From positions 850,501 through 914,500 of the forward strand of contig JAJQOW010000022.1 in assembly GCA_037975125.1 (NCBI GenBank): a DNA stretch of 64,000 nt, given 5' to 3'. A model generated the notes under the pieces. The model was not told where the DNA came from and searched no databases. It saw nothing but the letters and a program-made list of their open reading frames with translations. Positions 1 through 14,029 of this stretch are shown piece by piece. The stretch comes from Latrodectus hesperus. Taxonomy: Eukaryota; Arthropoda; Arachnida; Araneae; Theridiidae. The position numbers and the translations under genes are program-made. Positions within the stretch are counted from its first letter, which is position 1; every line of letters starts with the position of its first letter.

Positions 1-985
1 TTAAAATCACTACAGTACTGCTTAAACGCATCATTTGAATGAAAGGTCAATCCAAGGAACAAGGGTAACATTTTTTGGTACATAGAAATATAATGAGAAA
101 ATAATTCATATTACATATTAAGCTATGGTAGTAATATTTGTAGAGGGAGATTTGTGAAAAATATTCTGAAACCAATATTATTCAGAAAGTCCTACTATTT
201 TTTATTCGTCAAATATACATTAAAATCAATGACAAAAAATACGATACATAATAATGTCTTTAAAATGCATGTTATGTGCTATATAGATGTAATTGATCAT
301 GTATAAAAACAAGTGTAATTTTCATATTGACAATAAAAAGTCTTCATAAGTCAAGAAATTCAACGATAAAGAAGTTATTTATGTATTTAATTATAAATCC
401 TTTCAGAAATATTACATGAAGACAGCAAATTCTCAAGAATTTAAATTGCAATATTCTATATTCTGACGTACATTTTAGTACAGTTTATTTACAATTACAA
501 CTTTTTTATTAGTAATAAACTGCATGTAGAAGAAAATAGTTTCTTTTAAATTAGTTTGAATTGCTCAAAGTATAAGTATTTTATTTCAATTAATTAATAC
601 TTATATTTGCGCCTGCAAAGGAATTATTTTTGAAAATCTAAGATACTAATGGTTTAAGATTATTTAATTTTTAACTTTTGACATTATTTACATAACAATT
701 TATACCTCAAAATATGTACATAAATAGTTAAATACAAATTATGTATTCCCTGATTTTTTCTGAATATATTTACAATTCTTCCTTACAATTTAAATTGTAA
801 CGTACATTTGGAATGAGGATAATGGAAAAGACTACTCTCTATTTCTTTTAAATCTTAATTTATCTCTAATATTTTAAATACTTTTTTATTACTGTAAAGA
901 AATATTAAAATGCTATACTGTACAACTAACTACTGCGAAATACTTAAGCAGAAACAAGTAAAAAAGTTCAGTACATTCATTAAAT
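1..985. other. AT-rich background, no gene seen
   Basis: Low-complexity AT-rich sequence with stop codons in all frames. I see no repeat family member, splice-bounded exon or RNA gene here. Confidence 0.6.
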
Positions 986-1005
986 GAATTTATTAATTTA
1001 TTGTA

Positions 1006-1067
<62 letters not shown>

Positions 1068-1086
1068 TACAATAAATTATTAAATT
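986..1086. repeat. TA microsatellite flanked by 24-bp inverted arms (hairpin)
   Basis: A (TA)n tract (about 1009-1062) lies between two arms, 987-1010 and 1063-1086. One arm is the reverse complement of the other at 23 of 24 positions, with a single mismatch. The whole block could fold into one long stem. It may be a small AT-rich foldback or MITE-like element, or a palindrome formed by local copying. No coding content. Confidence 0.7.
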
Positions 1087-1875
1087 TATAGCATTTATTA
1101 ACAGTTATTAAGTATCAGATAAATAGGCGTTTATTAATTTAGGTTATAAAGTAGTTAAAGAAACTGGTTTGTGAACAGTTTTCTCCGTTTTTGAACCTCT
1201 TCATTTATAATCATGCACTAATGAGCACAAAAGTAATTATTACATGATTATAAGTGTCATTAAAATCTGAGGATGAGATTTTAATGATTCTTATAACTTT
1301 GAGTTAACTAAACGGCAAAAGAAGAATTTTTGAGGCAGATGAATTTGCTGAATTGGTTAGTTTGAATAAGCGTTACTCTCGTACATATATATTTGGATAA
1401 TTACATTCACAGTTTAAATACAAATACTGAAGTAAATGTATTTGAAATGAGTTTGAATGTATTAGATATAAAAGCATAAAATTTATATATCAAGTTCGCA
1501 TGAAACAATTTAATGTATTCAATTTTAGATTACATAGGGAATTTTGTTTAATTTTTTTTTCAAATTTCATGTGCTACATACATAGACAATATATACTAAA
1601 TACAATTTAGAGTTAATTTATATAAAAATGAAATGCAATAAAATAAGCAATAAATAGAGAATAAATGGTAATAAAAATTTAAATTTTGTCGTACATTATA
1701 ATTTGAGAATTTTTCTGTATACTAGAAAAACATGAAAATATAATTTTCTTTAAGACATTCAATTTTTATTCCCATTGAAAATGAAAATAAAATTTTAAGA
1801 ATATCTTTTATATTCATTTATGGAAATGTATTTTTATTCAATTATTGTTTCTCTTAATCGTTGCGGATTCATCAG
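1087..1875. other. AT-rich background
   Basis: No recognisable gene or repeat family. The stretch runs up to the 43-bp minisatellite. Confidence 0.5.
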
Positions 1876-2331
1876 TTTGTAAATCTACTATTTTACCAAG
1901 TTTTCATGTTTATTCGAGCTTGTAAATCTACTGCTTTATCAAGTTTTCATGTTTATTCAAGCTTGTAAAACTAATGCTTTATCAAGTTTTCATGTTTATT
2001 CAAGCTTGTAAAACTAATGCTTTATCAAGTTTTCATGTTCATTCAAGCTTGTAAAACCAATGCTTTATCAAGTCTTCATGCTCCTTCAAGCTTGTAAATC
2101 TACTGCTTTATCAAGTTATCATGTTTATTCAAGCTTGTAAATCTACTGCTATATCAAGTTTTCACGTTTATTCAAGCTTGTAAATCTATTGCTTTATCAA
2201 GTTTTCATGTTCATTCAAGCTTGTAAATCTACTGCTTTATTAAGTTTCATGTTTATTCAAACTTATAAATCTATTGCTATATCAAGTTTTCATGCTTTAT
2301 CAAGTTTTCAAATTTATCATGTTTATTGCAA
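1876..2331. repeat. 43-bp minisatellite, about 10 units
   Basis: About ten head-to-tail units of 43 bp start with CTTGTAAATCTACTGCTTTA and end with TCATGTTTATTCAAG. Unit starts step by exactly 43 (1876, 1919 and so on). Units differ by a few substitutions. Three neighbouring units share the variant GTAAAAC in place of GTAAATC, suggesting local block duplication. The last two units are degraded and one has lost a base. 43 is not a multiple of three, so this is not a coding repeat. Confidence 0.9.
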
Positions 2332-3325
2332 GGTAAAATGATCTTTTAATGAAAACTTTCCAATAAACATTCTATTCATTTAATGCAATGTATAATACAT
2401 ATATTTTAGTGCATAATTCGTATATATATTTTTCAAAAAATGTAAATGCTTTTTATGATTTGCATTACGTTTTTATACGTATTTCAGAAAAAAATAATAC
2501 ATACGGATGAAAAATCACAACTTTCACAATTGCATAATAAAATCTCTTATAAATAAAAAAATTAAAAAAAGATTATGTATGTGTAAAAATTAGGTGCTAG
2601 AAAAATTCAAGCATAAATGATTTGCTTATTTTGTAAAAACATATTTATACAAAGTACTCTTATTGAAGTAAAGATAGCAAAACAGGTGGGCAGTACGCGA
2701 ATATATAGTTCGAAAAATCTCCAAGCATGACTTCAGGGCTCAAGATGTAAATGTCTCAAAAATGAGCACACACATCGTTAATATTCAACAACTAAAAATT
2801 TTCAGATTTCAAATTCTCCCACACAGAACCAGAAATTTTATTTTATATTGGAAAACTGCTTTCATTTTTTAAAATTCTCTATAATCCAAAAAGACTAATG
2901 GCAAAAAAATTTATCCGCAAAATTAAAATCCAAAAAGAGTAAGTACAAAATTTTCAGTCTGAATACCATACTGAATTACTCCTTAAGCCCTATAAGCCAA
3001 GGTTTAGCTAATTTATTACACGAATACAATGCAATTTTAATTTGGTTACAGATTTCTGTCTAAGAGTCACTGATAAAAATACTTGAGGTGAGTGGGCTTT
3101 ACGTCGTTTGGAATTTTCATTGGTACACACGAGGCATCTTCTATACAAGTTCTACTACCTAACCACATATTTGGAAGAATTACGTACTTCTTAATGTGAT
3201 TTTTATACATCACACTTAACCTTGGTATAAATATGAAAGTACCAACCATACAATGGGTGGACAGTTCCAAATGTTGATTTTAGAACGGTGCATGGATTAT
3301 TTTGATTTGAAATTATATCTTTTTT
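2332..3325. other. AT-rich background with one unrecognised short ORF
   Basis: Mostly featureless. A 67-codon reading frame on the minus strand (3067-3270) has a protein-like composition with Trp, Cys, His and Pro. I recognise no family and see no convincing splice acceptor before it, so it is not called as a gene. Confidence 0.4.
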
Positions 3326-3337
3326 AGATGGCTTGTA

Positions 3338-3652
3338 TTGTTGTTGTTGTTACTAATGACACTTGGACAAGCCAAGCTCGCTATGCCTTGGCTATGCGAA
3401 TTTAAGTCAATTCGGAGCGTCTTTCGTTTTAATCAGAGCACCATGAAGGTGAAAGTACGACTTTGCTCTACACACTTGCCATAAGGACCCGTTTATAAGG
3501 TAGGCAACCATTCACACCTCATGCATACAAGGAAAGGACAAAGACAGGAGATAAATAGAGATAGAAAGTACATCCCTGCTCAAATCGGGATTCGAACCCA
3601 GGACCTTCTTATCCGCAGTCAGGCACGCTGACCACTAGACAAGTTGGGTGGC
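3338..3652 (-). mobile_element. tRNA-derived SINE, family A with tail 1
   Basis: Read on the minus strand, the element starts with a tRNA-like head: box A around TCTAGTGGTCAGCGTGCC and box B GGATTCGAACCCAG-type sequence in complement. An anonymous body follows, then tail 1 (GAGCAAAGTCGTACTTTCAC onward), ending in a CCAAGG...CTTGG stem and AAC repeats. Target-site duplications AGATGGCTTGTA (3326-3337) and AGATGACTTGTA (3653-3664) bound it exactly, with one mismatch. Non-coding; transcription would be by RNA polymerase III and mobility would need a partner LINE. Confidence 0.92.
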
Positions 3653-3664
3653 AGATGACTTGTA

Positions 3665-4799
3665 AAAATGCATAAAATAAATATTGAAAGAGAAACTATG
3701 TTACATAAAATTAAAATCAGTTTATGAAATTAAACATTCTCGAAACTATTTTAAATTTATAACACCATTGTGATTAAAAATATTGTGAATTCTTATGGCT
3801 TGGAATTTTAGCAATTGTTGTTTAAAGTAAGGATTTTCTAAGTAACTCCTGTGAGTTCCACAAAGTGTTTTCTTTAGTAGAAGGAAACTGAAACCACATG
3901 CATTCGCTTTTAAAAAGTATGCATTAACTCAAAGGTTCAGCAAAAATCTGCATTTAAATACTTTTAAATGCAGATTTTTGTAAAGCCATTGAGTTTGCGC
4001 ATTCCTTTTAGAATCTTTTTAGCTTGGATGAATAAAATGATGTTTCGAACACTTGTTAAGTCTTACTTTTTTTTAGGAATCATTATTGTGTGGGAACTTT
4101 GTGAAAATGCTTTTTTTAATTCCTATTATTTGGAGGAAAAACGCATAAAAGAAATGGAGTTCACTAGAAAACATCCCAATTGGAAGAAAAACCCTAATTT
4201 ATCGTGCTGAACGTCTGTGTTGGAAAAGAGTTTTAATCTCCAGTTAAAACACATGATAATTAGAGATAATTAAAAATAATTCCCTCAAGATATTTTCTAA
4301 ATCATCAACGGTATTCTTGTTGAAAATGCTTGAATGTGACTCAATCAATATTGTCAAAGTTATAGGTATCAGATTGCAGGGATTTAGTTATATTGTCAGT
4401 TTTGTAGCTTTTATGAAATAATTGAGGGAAAGTATCCTGGCATGGTGCATTATAAAACATTTCCTTCCCTGTGGGAATCTCAATCAAGTCGAAACTAGTT
4501 TGAAGGAAAGAAATTATCCATTTCGAATACGAGTGTTATCAAAGTTATAAATCAACAAGAAGAGTTATGAAGAAATACCCTGAATTCATTTAGTCAAGAT
4601 GGCATCAGAATGATTAGCGCTCTGGACTTCGGCTTACCAGTTCATGTCTTCAAATGATACCACGTGTTTAATGCTTGAAATGGCTCTGAATACACTTTAA
4701 TCAATAGGTCTCGGTTTAAATAGACATAGTGTGCAAAATATGGCCACTGAAAGACAAACCAAACAAAATCTGAATCAGCGTTAAATTTACGTCCTTAAT
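3665..4799. other. AT-rich background
   Basis: No identified gene. It contains a perfect hairpin at 3941-3980 and an 80-codon plus-strand ORF (3968-4210). That ORF has a hydrophobic stretch and a charged C-terminus but no family I recognise. Confidence 0.4.
3941..3980. repeat. Perfect 18-bp-stem hairpin, 4-nt loop
   Basis: Arms 3941-3958 and 3963-3980 are exact reverse complements (left arm CAAAAATCTGCATTTAAA), separated by the four bases TACT. The short loop and perfect stem suggest a snap-back templated duplication or a young palindrome. Confidence 0.85.
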
Positions 4800-5211
4800 T
4801 CAATATTTCTTCTTCATTGGTCTGACAGCCCAGGGTGGGCCTTTGCCTTCCTCAGAAGTGCATACCAGGACCCCCTATTTTTGGATAAGGTCATCCAGTT
4901 TGTCACTTTTAGTGTTTTTAGGTCGTTTGAAGGCAGTCACGCCATCGGAGTTTCGGTCGTCCTCTTCTTTTGGTGCCAATGGGGCGAGCCAAGAAAAGTT
5001 TTTTCGTCACCCGATTGTCGTTCATCTGGCTCAAATGTCCTGCCCATTTTAATCTCTGTATTGAGATAAATTTAACAATATCTGATTCTTTATATAGTTT
5101 ATAGAGCTCAGAATTAGTTCTTCTTCGCCATATATTCTCACATTTTATTCCACCAAAGATGCTTCTTAAAGTTTTTCTTTCGAAAATGGAGATGATTTCT
5201 TTGTAATTCAA
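4800..5211 (-). pseudogene. Non-LTR retrotransposon reverse transcriptase, C-terminal remnant
   Basis: The minus-strand frame 5211-4918 reads through a signature typical of the C-terminal end of arthropod RTE-like or CR1-like LINE polyproteins: FERKTLRSIFG near the start, RLKWAGHLSQM in the middle and RRGRPKLRWRDCL near the end. After a stop, a shifted frame down to about 4804 continues with family-like sequence (NWMTLSKNRGSWYALLRKA, then HPGLS), which is the usual polyprotein end. The reverse transcriptase core and endonuclease are absent, so this is a 5'-truncated, frameshifted insertion. The clade is not certain. Confidence 0.75.
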
Positions 5212-6428
5212 TATTTAAGGACTTTTAATATCAAATTTGTGCATGTATAATTAAGCGTATATTCAACAAAATTCTTAAAAACACTTTTAGTTCAAATGGA
5301 TATTTAGGTTATGATTTGCTGCCCACTAATTTCAATGAATGTTTCTTGTGTAAGATTAATAAACTTAGTTAACCAAACGCATCCTTTAATATCAAGACTT
5401 AGAAAATTAGGGAACTATTGCACATATAACAATATATAATCGCATATTGTTTAACTTGCAAACATAGAACATGGCTAATAATTTTTTTAATTTAAAAGCT
5501 GATTTCAAAATTTGTGATAGTTTAGACAACTAAACCTAAAATGATATTAAAGACAACAAGAACAAATAAATTTGAATAAAAATAATGAGCTAGATTAGTA
5601 TTTGTATTTTAAATTGCTTAGATTACTAAATATTTTTGAATATGAAACATAGCATGCACTCTTTCCAAAATTTCATCTAATATTAGGCTAAAACACAAAA
5701 TACTTCCTCATCGAATCCTATAAATACCAGGCTAAACAATTGCCATTTTAATAACCTCCAAACGCAGTAATTAATAGGAAGCAATTTGCGAACGGATGCC
5801 ACACATTTTAATGTAATATTCCTGTTATGCTAATTGCTTCTGATTTCGTTCTCACGAGGGAAACGCTTTAATATTTAATTTCACGAAAAGTATTTTTTAT
5901 TTAATTTCATTTGCTGTGGATTTAAAAAAATGCATCAGTATATAACTTGTATTACATTGTCTTTCAGATAAAAGAAAAACAAAACTATTTATTCAAAATT
6001 TGTATAAAAGTGATTAAAAATGGTTCATTGGTCACTCTACATCTTTCAGACTTAAAATAATAAGATTCGCTAAAAAGAAAATTGATGCACGGTAAAAAAA
6101 ATAATAAATAAATAAAAATACAATTTAAAGAAATTCAGCAAAATTTTGGAGCCCGAGTTATAAAACATGCATCATCTGCTTTTTATTATTTCAGCCAATG
6201 TTAATTAAAAGAAAAGTTAGATTGTTGGCGTAAGCAAGGCAACAGCTTTAAGATTCAAAATAAATTGCATATAGTTAATGCAATTATTAACTTAAAATTC
6301 TAGTAATTAATGAAAATTTTAAAATTTTAAATCGCCCTAGCCAATTTAAATTAATTATAAAGTGGATGTTTTTTATATTTTTTATCATGTAACATTTTGC
6401 TTTTTGCTGTTCTATTGTCCATTATTAA
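5212..6428. other. AT-rich background
   Basis: No gene or recognised repeat seen. Confidence 0.5.
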
Positions 6429-6622
6429 TGGCTTGAATCAATAGAAAACGGCTTCTGAAACCAATGGTTTGCTCTTTATATGAGAAATCTTCTTATTAAC
6501 AAAATAAACTTTGACAAAATCATCAGACATTCAATGATGAACTTCGCCTTGTTTGCTGCCGCTCGAACAATGTGATTTGAAGGCAGGCAGCAAATTTGTC
6601 GACAAGTCAGGTTTACAACTCC
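6429..6622 (+). repeat. Unclassified dispersed repeat R, copy 1
   Basis: About 190 bp that reappears in opposite orientation at 29080-29265. Shared landmarks include TGGCTTGAATCAAT, GAAAACGGCT, TATATGAGAAATC, TTATTAACAAAAT and TTTACAAC(T/G)CC. No terminal repeats, tRNA-like boxes or long reading frame are evident, so the class is unknown. Confidence 0.7.
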
Positions 6623-7506
6623 TTCTCAATAGGATGCGACGTGGATGAAATGTTATCTGACGTCATTGATATTTTAAACCAATGAGAATCATAATAAAGT
6701 GGCGTACTCAGAATCTCAACTGTAACGAAAGAAACAATCACTTTATGCTTTAAAATAACAATTTTGCCAACTTACGCTTTCTATGTAATTCATTTCACAG
6801 ATTTATTTTACTTCTCTTTTTCAAAATAAGCCTTTCCTATTGTAGCTCTGTGGTTAGTTGAAATCTAAAATTGATAATGCTGGAAAATGTATTGAAAAAT
6901 TTTAGTAGGTTACAAACATAGTGATTATGGATTCAAGATACCCATCACAAAAACGTATCATTTAATTGCGTTTCACAAAGAAAATTCTTTTCTAAGATAT
7001 TTTATTCTGAATTTTGACGATAGGATTTTGCTGATATAATTGAATTTATTGTTCTCTTATTTTTGTTATTTCTATAGTTTCTTACAAATTAATATATTGA
7101 ACTTAAGACGAGTCTGGACTTAACTAAGATTTCACAAATGAACAACTTAGACATTTTTAAGTTCTATGAACCATGATATCTTTAAACTATGCTCTATATT
7201 CGTAATATTATAATTAAATTCATTTACCTGTTTTAATAATGTAATTTTATTTTCTATTTTTAAACTTTATTTAATTTGGAACTTCAAAAATAACTGTGCA
7301 AGTCAGATACATTTATGCAGAGAAGTAGATAGATTTCTATTGCTAAATTAAACAGATTTTTCTAGATGTAGACAGATGGATAAATTAAAATTTGGTGTTT
7401 GCTAAATTAAAAACAATATTGTAAAAACACAGTTTACTTAAAATTTGCTACATAATATTATTAAAAAATGAATAAAATTCTTAAGTATATTATTTCTTCT
7501 GATTTC

Positions 7507-7544
<38 letters not shown>

Positions 7545-9352
7545 GCTTAAGAACAAAATATGTATAAAAAAACTTTCCTTCCAGCAATTCTAGCATTTTT
7601 TTACTTTGCAATTGCAATTTAGAGTTCTAAGAGTGGCAACAGAAGAGAAAACGTCTGCAATCAAGAGTGGTGCCATCTCAATAAAAGGAATCCAATGAAC
7701 TGCAAACGATAGCTATCGGGCGAAATGAGCTCTCCACTCTCTAACAAGCAATTTGCAAAGCATTCTTCCTGCAGTAAGTTTTGAGGCTCTTTCGAATTTT
7801 AAAGTCGAATTTGGAGTCCTCCTCCTCAAATGAACTAAAGCAAATGGAGTTCTTGAAAATAATGCGCGATCATTGTGATTCTAAAATTTCTAATGAATTA
7901 GCCGGAAAGCATACGATTTGGAGAAAATAGGATATTTGTTTAGTGACAGTTTCATTTAGTATCATTACGTATTTTTAAACTTAAAGAATTAGTTCTTTAT
8001 TACTTTTATTAATATATTTTTTACTTTTATTAATATAAATATATATTTTAAAACTGTTAAACCTTAGAAATAAATTCTGATTTCCGTTCCAATATAGTTG
8101 ACTACTTTTTTCTTAAATATTTAAATTATTTATTTAAGATGGAAATTTTTTTGTTCCAGTTTTATATCAGATAAAAGTAAAATTGATTCCCCCTTATTTT
8201 ATAAAATTAATTTGTTAATCGTGGTCATATAAGTTAACCAAACACATAAAAAAATGTGGAATTTTTTTAGGAACGAAATAATATTTTTTTATTTGAATTT
8301 AACTATATCTATTTACACAATTTGTTAGAAGTTGTGCCTTTTTTTTGTCCTTAACCTCCATCTTTTGTTCCTTTTATACTAAGGAAGAAGATTAAAAAAT
8401 GTCACAGACTAAATAAACAAAAAAATAAAAGAATGAATGCATTATCGAAGTTGCTTTTTTAAGAGGTCTTTTTGAGCTACTGGAATAAATAATTCACGCC
8501 GCTGCTAGGATGGTTAAATGTAATTTTAAAATAAGAAAAGAAGTGAAGTAACCAGAACAAAAGAGTAATCCGCCTTTGCCAGAAAGAATAGGTTCACCTC
8601 TCCGAAATATAAAATGCGAAATGAGCAACGCTCTCCTCTCTACCTACACAGAAAATCGCTTTTGTTGTTCCCCTGTTTTCATCTTCCAAAAATGGCAAAG
8701 AAAATAGATTGTGATCGCTCAGATAGAAGGAACAAACAAACAAAAAAAACGTGATTCAATTAGAAAATTAATTTTCCGGCTTCTATTTTTTTTAATGTAT
8801 GTGTTCCCTTAAACGGATATTGTCAAAAGACTGAGAAATTTGAAATTGCTATTTTTCGGATAATTGAGTTTTGTTTTCTTCAAAGCACCTGAAAATGCCT
8901 TTCTTCTCCTGGACTGTTTTGAATATTTATTGGCCCGAACATTCCTCGGTAAAATTCTACTTTTAAATGAAAGCGATTTGTTTAAATAAAAAAAAGGCCA
9001 ATTGCTGTATAATTTTTGGTGATAAATTTGCTTTTATTTTTAGACGAAGAAGTGCTGGCAAATAATGACAGGTGCTTAAAATCATCGTAATAGTTCTTGC
9101 CTAATTGGTTATTTGCTTTACTGGAAAGCTGTTTTCCCACCTTAATTGAAAAACGCATTTGTGCAAAGGAGTTTTATAAATCGCCGCCAAATTAAACAGT
9201 AATTTGGGTGATTAAAATGATAAAATATTCATAAAACGATCTATTTAAAAGTAAATATTTGAAATCTTATATGACAATTCGTAAACTACATTAATCTTGT
9301 AAAAGATATACTACAACAAAAAAATCTATTATTTAAAATTCATATTTATGTA
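6623..9352. other. AT-rich background
   Basis: No gene identified. It holds a short TA tract (7510-7542) flanked by CATTTA/TAAATG, and two less AT-rich islands near 7620-7860 and 8560-8720. Those islands share a vague GCGAAATGAGC plus CTCTCC pattern, too weak to call. Confidence 0.45.
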
Positions 9353-11340
<1,988 letters not shown>

Positions 11341-11357
11341 AATATATATATATATAT

Positions 11358-13261
11358 GCAAAAAATTTGCTGTGTATGTATTTATCGGAGTTATTTTATT
11401 CTTCATCACTTACTATTTCGGGATAACACTATTTTGTTAAAAATTAGTGCGAGCAAAATATTATTTAATTTACTAATTAGGAATTTCAAGCTTATTTTTG
11501 TTATAAAATTCAATTTCATTTGTAGAATTATTTTCTAATAAAATTTGTTAGGAAAACTTTATATACTTGTTAAATTTTCATAAACTATATACTTATTCTT
11601 TCAGAAAAAAGAGAAAAATATAAAATAAATTGAAGTAAATAAGAATACTTCAGTTTGTCTTATATTTTTCTCCTTTTCCTCTAATGATTTCTCTAAAAGT
11701 ATATGAAGCTTTTGAATATTTTTATCTCATTTATTTATATTAAGTAGAACAATTTAAATATAAATGACTTCTTAAATAAAATACTTCGAAGTATTTTAAT
11801 CGATAAAACATTCTAATATGAAGTAAAACTTTAATTTAAAAGTTTCAATATTATTTAAAATTTCATAAATATTACAATGACAGTTTTCCAATAAGAAAGA
11901 GGAAATAATTTTTCACCTCATGTATTTTCCAATAAAATTCGAAAGTCTTATTTAATAATGTTTTATTACTTAAAGCTTGAATTTTCGCGTTAAAGAAAGC
12001 TAGAAATATATATGCATAGATTACAAATATTTCTTTGAATAACTGTTTTGGACAATTACTCATTTAACAGAGAAAAATATTATATTGATGTTTTGGATCA
12101 TTAATTTTAATACACATGCACACACAAAAATATCATTCATTAATGTGGAAAAAATTCAATAAAATATAATTATATTTTGAACAGAAAATATAATAAAAAA
12201 GAAATTGCTTTTTTGGACTCATAAGTAAGTATAAGATCACTTTATTATTGTCATTATAAAATCACCACTCTGTTATTAATCCGAGAATTCTTATCAGATT
12301 TAACCTATATTTTTAAAATTTGGATAATTTGCATGCAGTAAAGATGTTTTGAACCTATAAATACTTCGTAGACTATCTGGTTTCTCGTTTCTGCAAATAA
12401 TATCTAATAATAATGTCAGAAACAAATTTGGCAATAAATAATTTTAGATGAGACTGAGCTAATAAATAAACACCGAAATATCTATTTTACTTGTTCATCT
12501 ACAAAGAAGGCTTATTTTATTTATCAATCAATCAATTTATTATCAATATCAATCAATGTGGAAGATTTTAAGTTTTTCCGTTATTATGCAAAAATCTCTA
12601 GTAAAAATATCATTGAAAAATTAAAATTTAAAGAATAATTAAAAATAATATTCAAATATTAATGAATATTAATTAATAAAATAATATTATATTTCATCGT
12701 CAATTTAGAAAAATACAAAATACAAGAGAAGACAATAGAATTTTTCGAAGATATATTGGAAAAAAGAGGTCAAAATATGTTAATATTTATAGAGGAGACG
12801 CGAGTCAATAAATAACAAATAAACATTTTTAATTTTCAAGATTTTCATAATATTTATTTTAAAAAGTTAGATAACATAAGAAATTAGGATTGGGAGGTTA
12901 TATGCCACGAAATCAAGAAATAATTTTCGAATTTTGAAATGGTGATATTACTATCTCTTTCTTTTCTTATGTAATTATATTGGATTTTTGTCGTATCGTT
13001 ATTCTGGCACAATAAATCTACAATTATCATAAAAAGAGAGTGCTGTTTTTACACTGAAGTTATTGTTTCCCCATGTTGGTTGATTCATCTGGAATTTATT
13101 GTTTAAAGTGGATTCACATACACAAACCACTACAAACATCTGTTTACAAGCTATAAATCGAAACCACAAATAATTAAAATTAACCGCTAACTGAAGGTTA
13201 AAGCATTGACTAATGAATTATCAGCTGGCTAAGAAAAAAAATTGAAAGTGAAACTATTCTG
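11358..13261. other. AT-rich background
   Basis: No gene seen. Around 13103-13143 there is a short resemblance to part of SINE D (CCACTACAAACATC), too short to call. Confidence 0.5.
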
Positions 13262-14029
13262 AAATACGTGATTATCTTAAATTTGTTAAAAATCGTGTTT
13301 GGATCCTAGAAGAGCCCACACCCTTGGCGCGAATGATTTTGGTTGGCGATAATTGTTGCTTGCGCCAATCTTGATAACCTTACTTCGATACATTAGATAT
13401 GGTAAACCAAACTATTTATGGAATTTTGTTCTGGCTTGGTGACGTTTTTCAGTTTGTCACCAAGTGTGTAGGATCTCCTAGGATTTTACCAAAATCATTC
13501 AGGGTTTTTAGAAAAATGCGTGATTCTTTTAATTTTGTAAAAAAAATCATGGTTGGATCCTAGAAGAGCCCACACCCTTGGCGCGAATGATTTTGGTTGA
13601 CGATAATTGTTGCTTGCGCCAATCTTGATAACCTTACTTCGATACATTAGATATGGTAAACCAAACTATTTATGGAATTTTGTTCCGGCTTAGTAACTTT
13701 TTTCAGTTTGTCACACCAAGTGTGTAGGATCTTCTAGGATTTTACCAAAATCATTCAGGATTTTTAGAAAAATACGTGATTATTTTAATTTTGTTAAAAA
13801 AATCATGGTTGGATCCTAGAAGAGCCTACACCCTTGGCGCAAATGATTTTGGTTGATGATAAATGTTGCTTGCGCCAATCTTGATAACCTTACTTCAATA
13901 CATTAGACATGGTAAACCAAACTATTTATGGAATTTTGTTCTGGCTTGGTGACATTTTTCAGTTTGTCACACCAAGTGTGTTGGATCTTCTAGGATTTTA
14001 CCAAAATCATTCAAGGTTTTTAGATAAAA
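13262..14029. repeat. 255-bp tandem satellite, three units with inverted ends
   Basis: Three units start with GGATCCTAGAAGAG at 13301, 13555 and 13811, giving periods of 254 and 256 bp. Within each unit the left part (ATCCTAGAAGAGCC...CACCCTTGG) recurs as an imperfect reverse complement near the right end (ACCAAGTGTGTAGGATCTTCTAGG). Each monomer is therefore a roughly 185-bp inverted-end module plus a T-rich spacer of about 70 bp. Units differ by scattered substitutions. No coding frame runs through it. Confidence 0.9.

Noticed and set aside
7718..8660. Pair of GCGAAATGAGC...CTCTCC islands
   Set aside because: The similarity is limited to a few short words and may be chance in purine/pyrimidine-rich sequence.
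13103..13143. SINE D fragment
   Set aside because: Only about 30 bp resemble the D body (GTGGATTC, CCACTACAAACATC), with an insertion. No duplication or tail was found.
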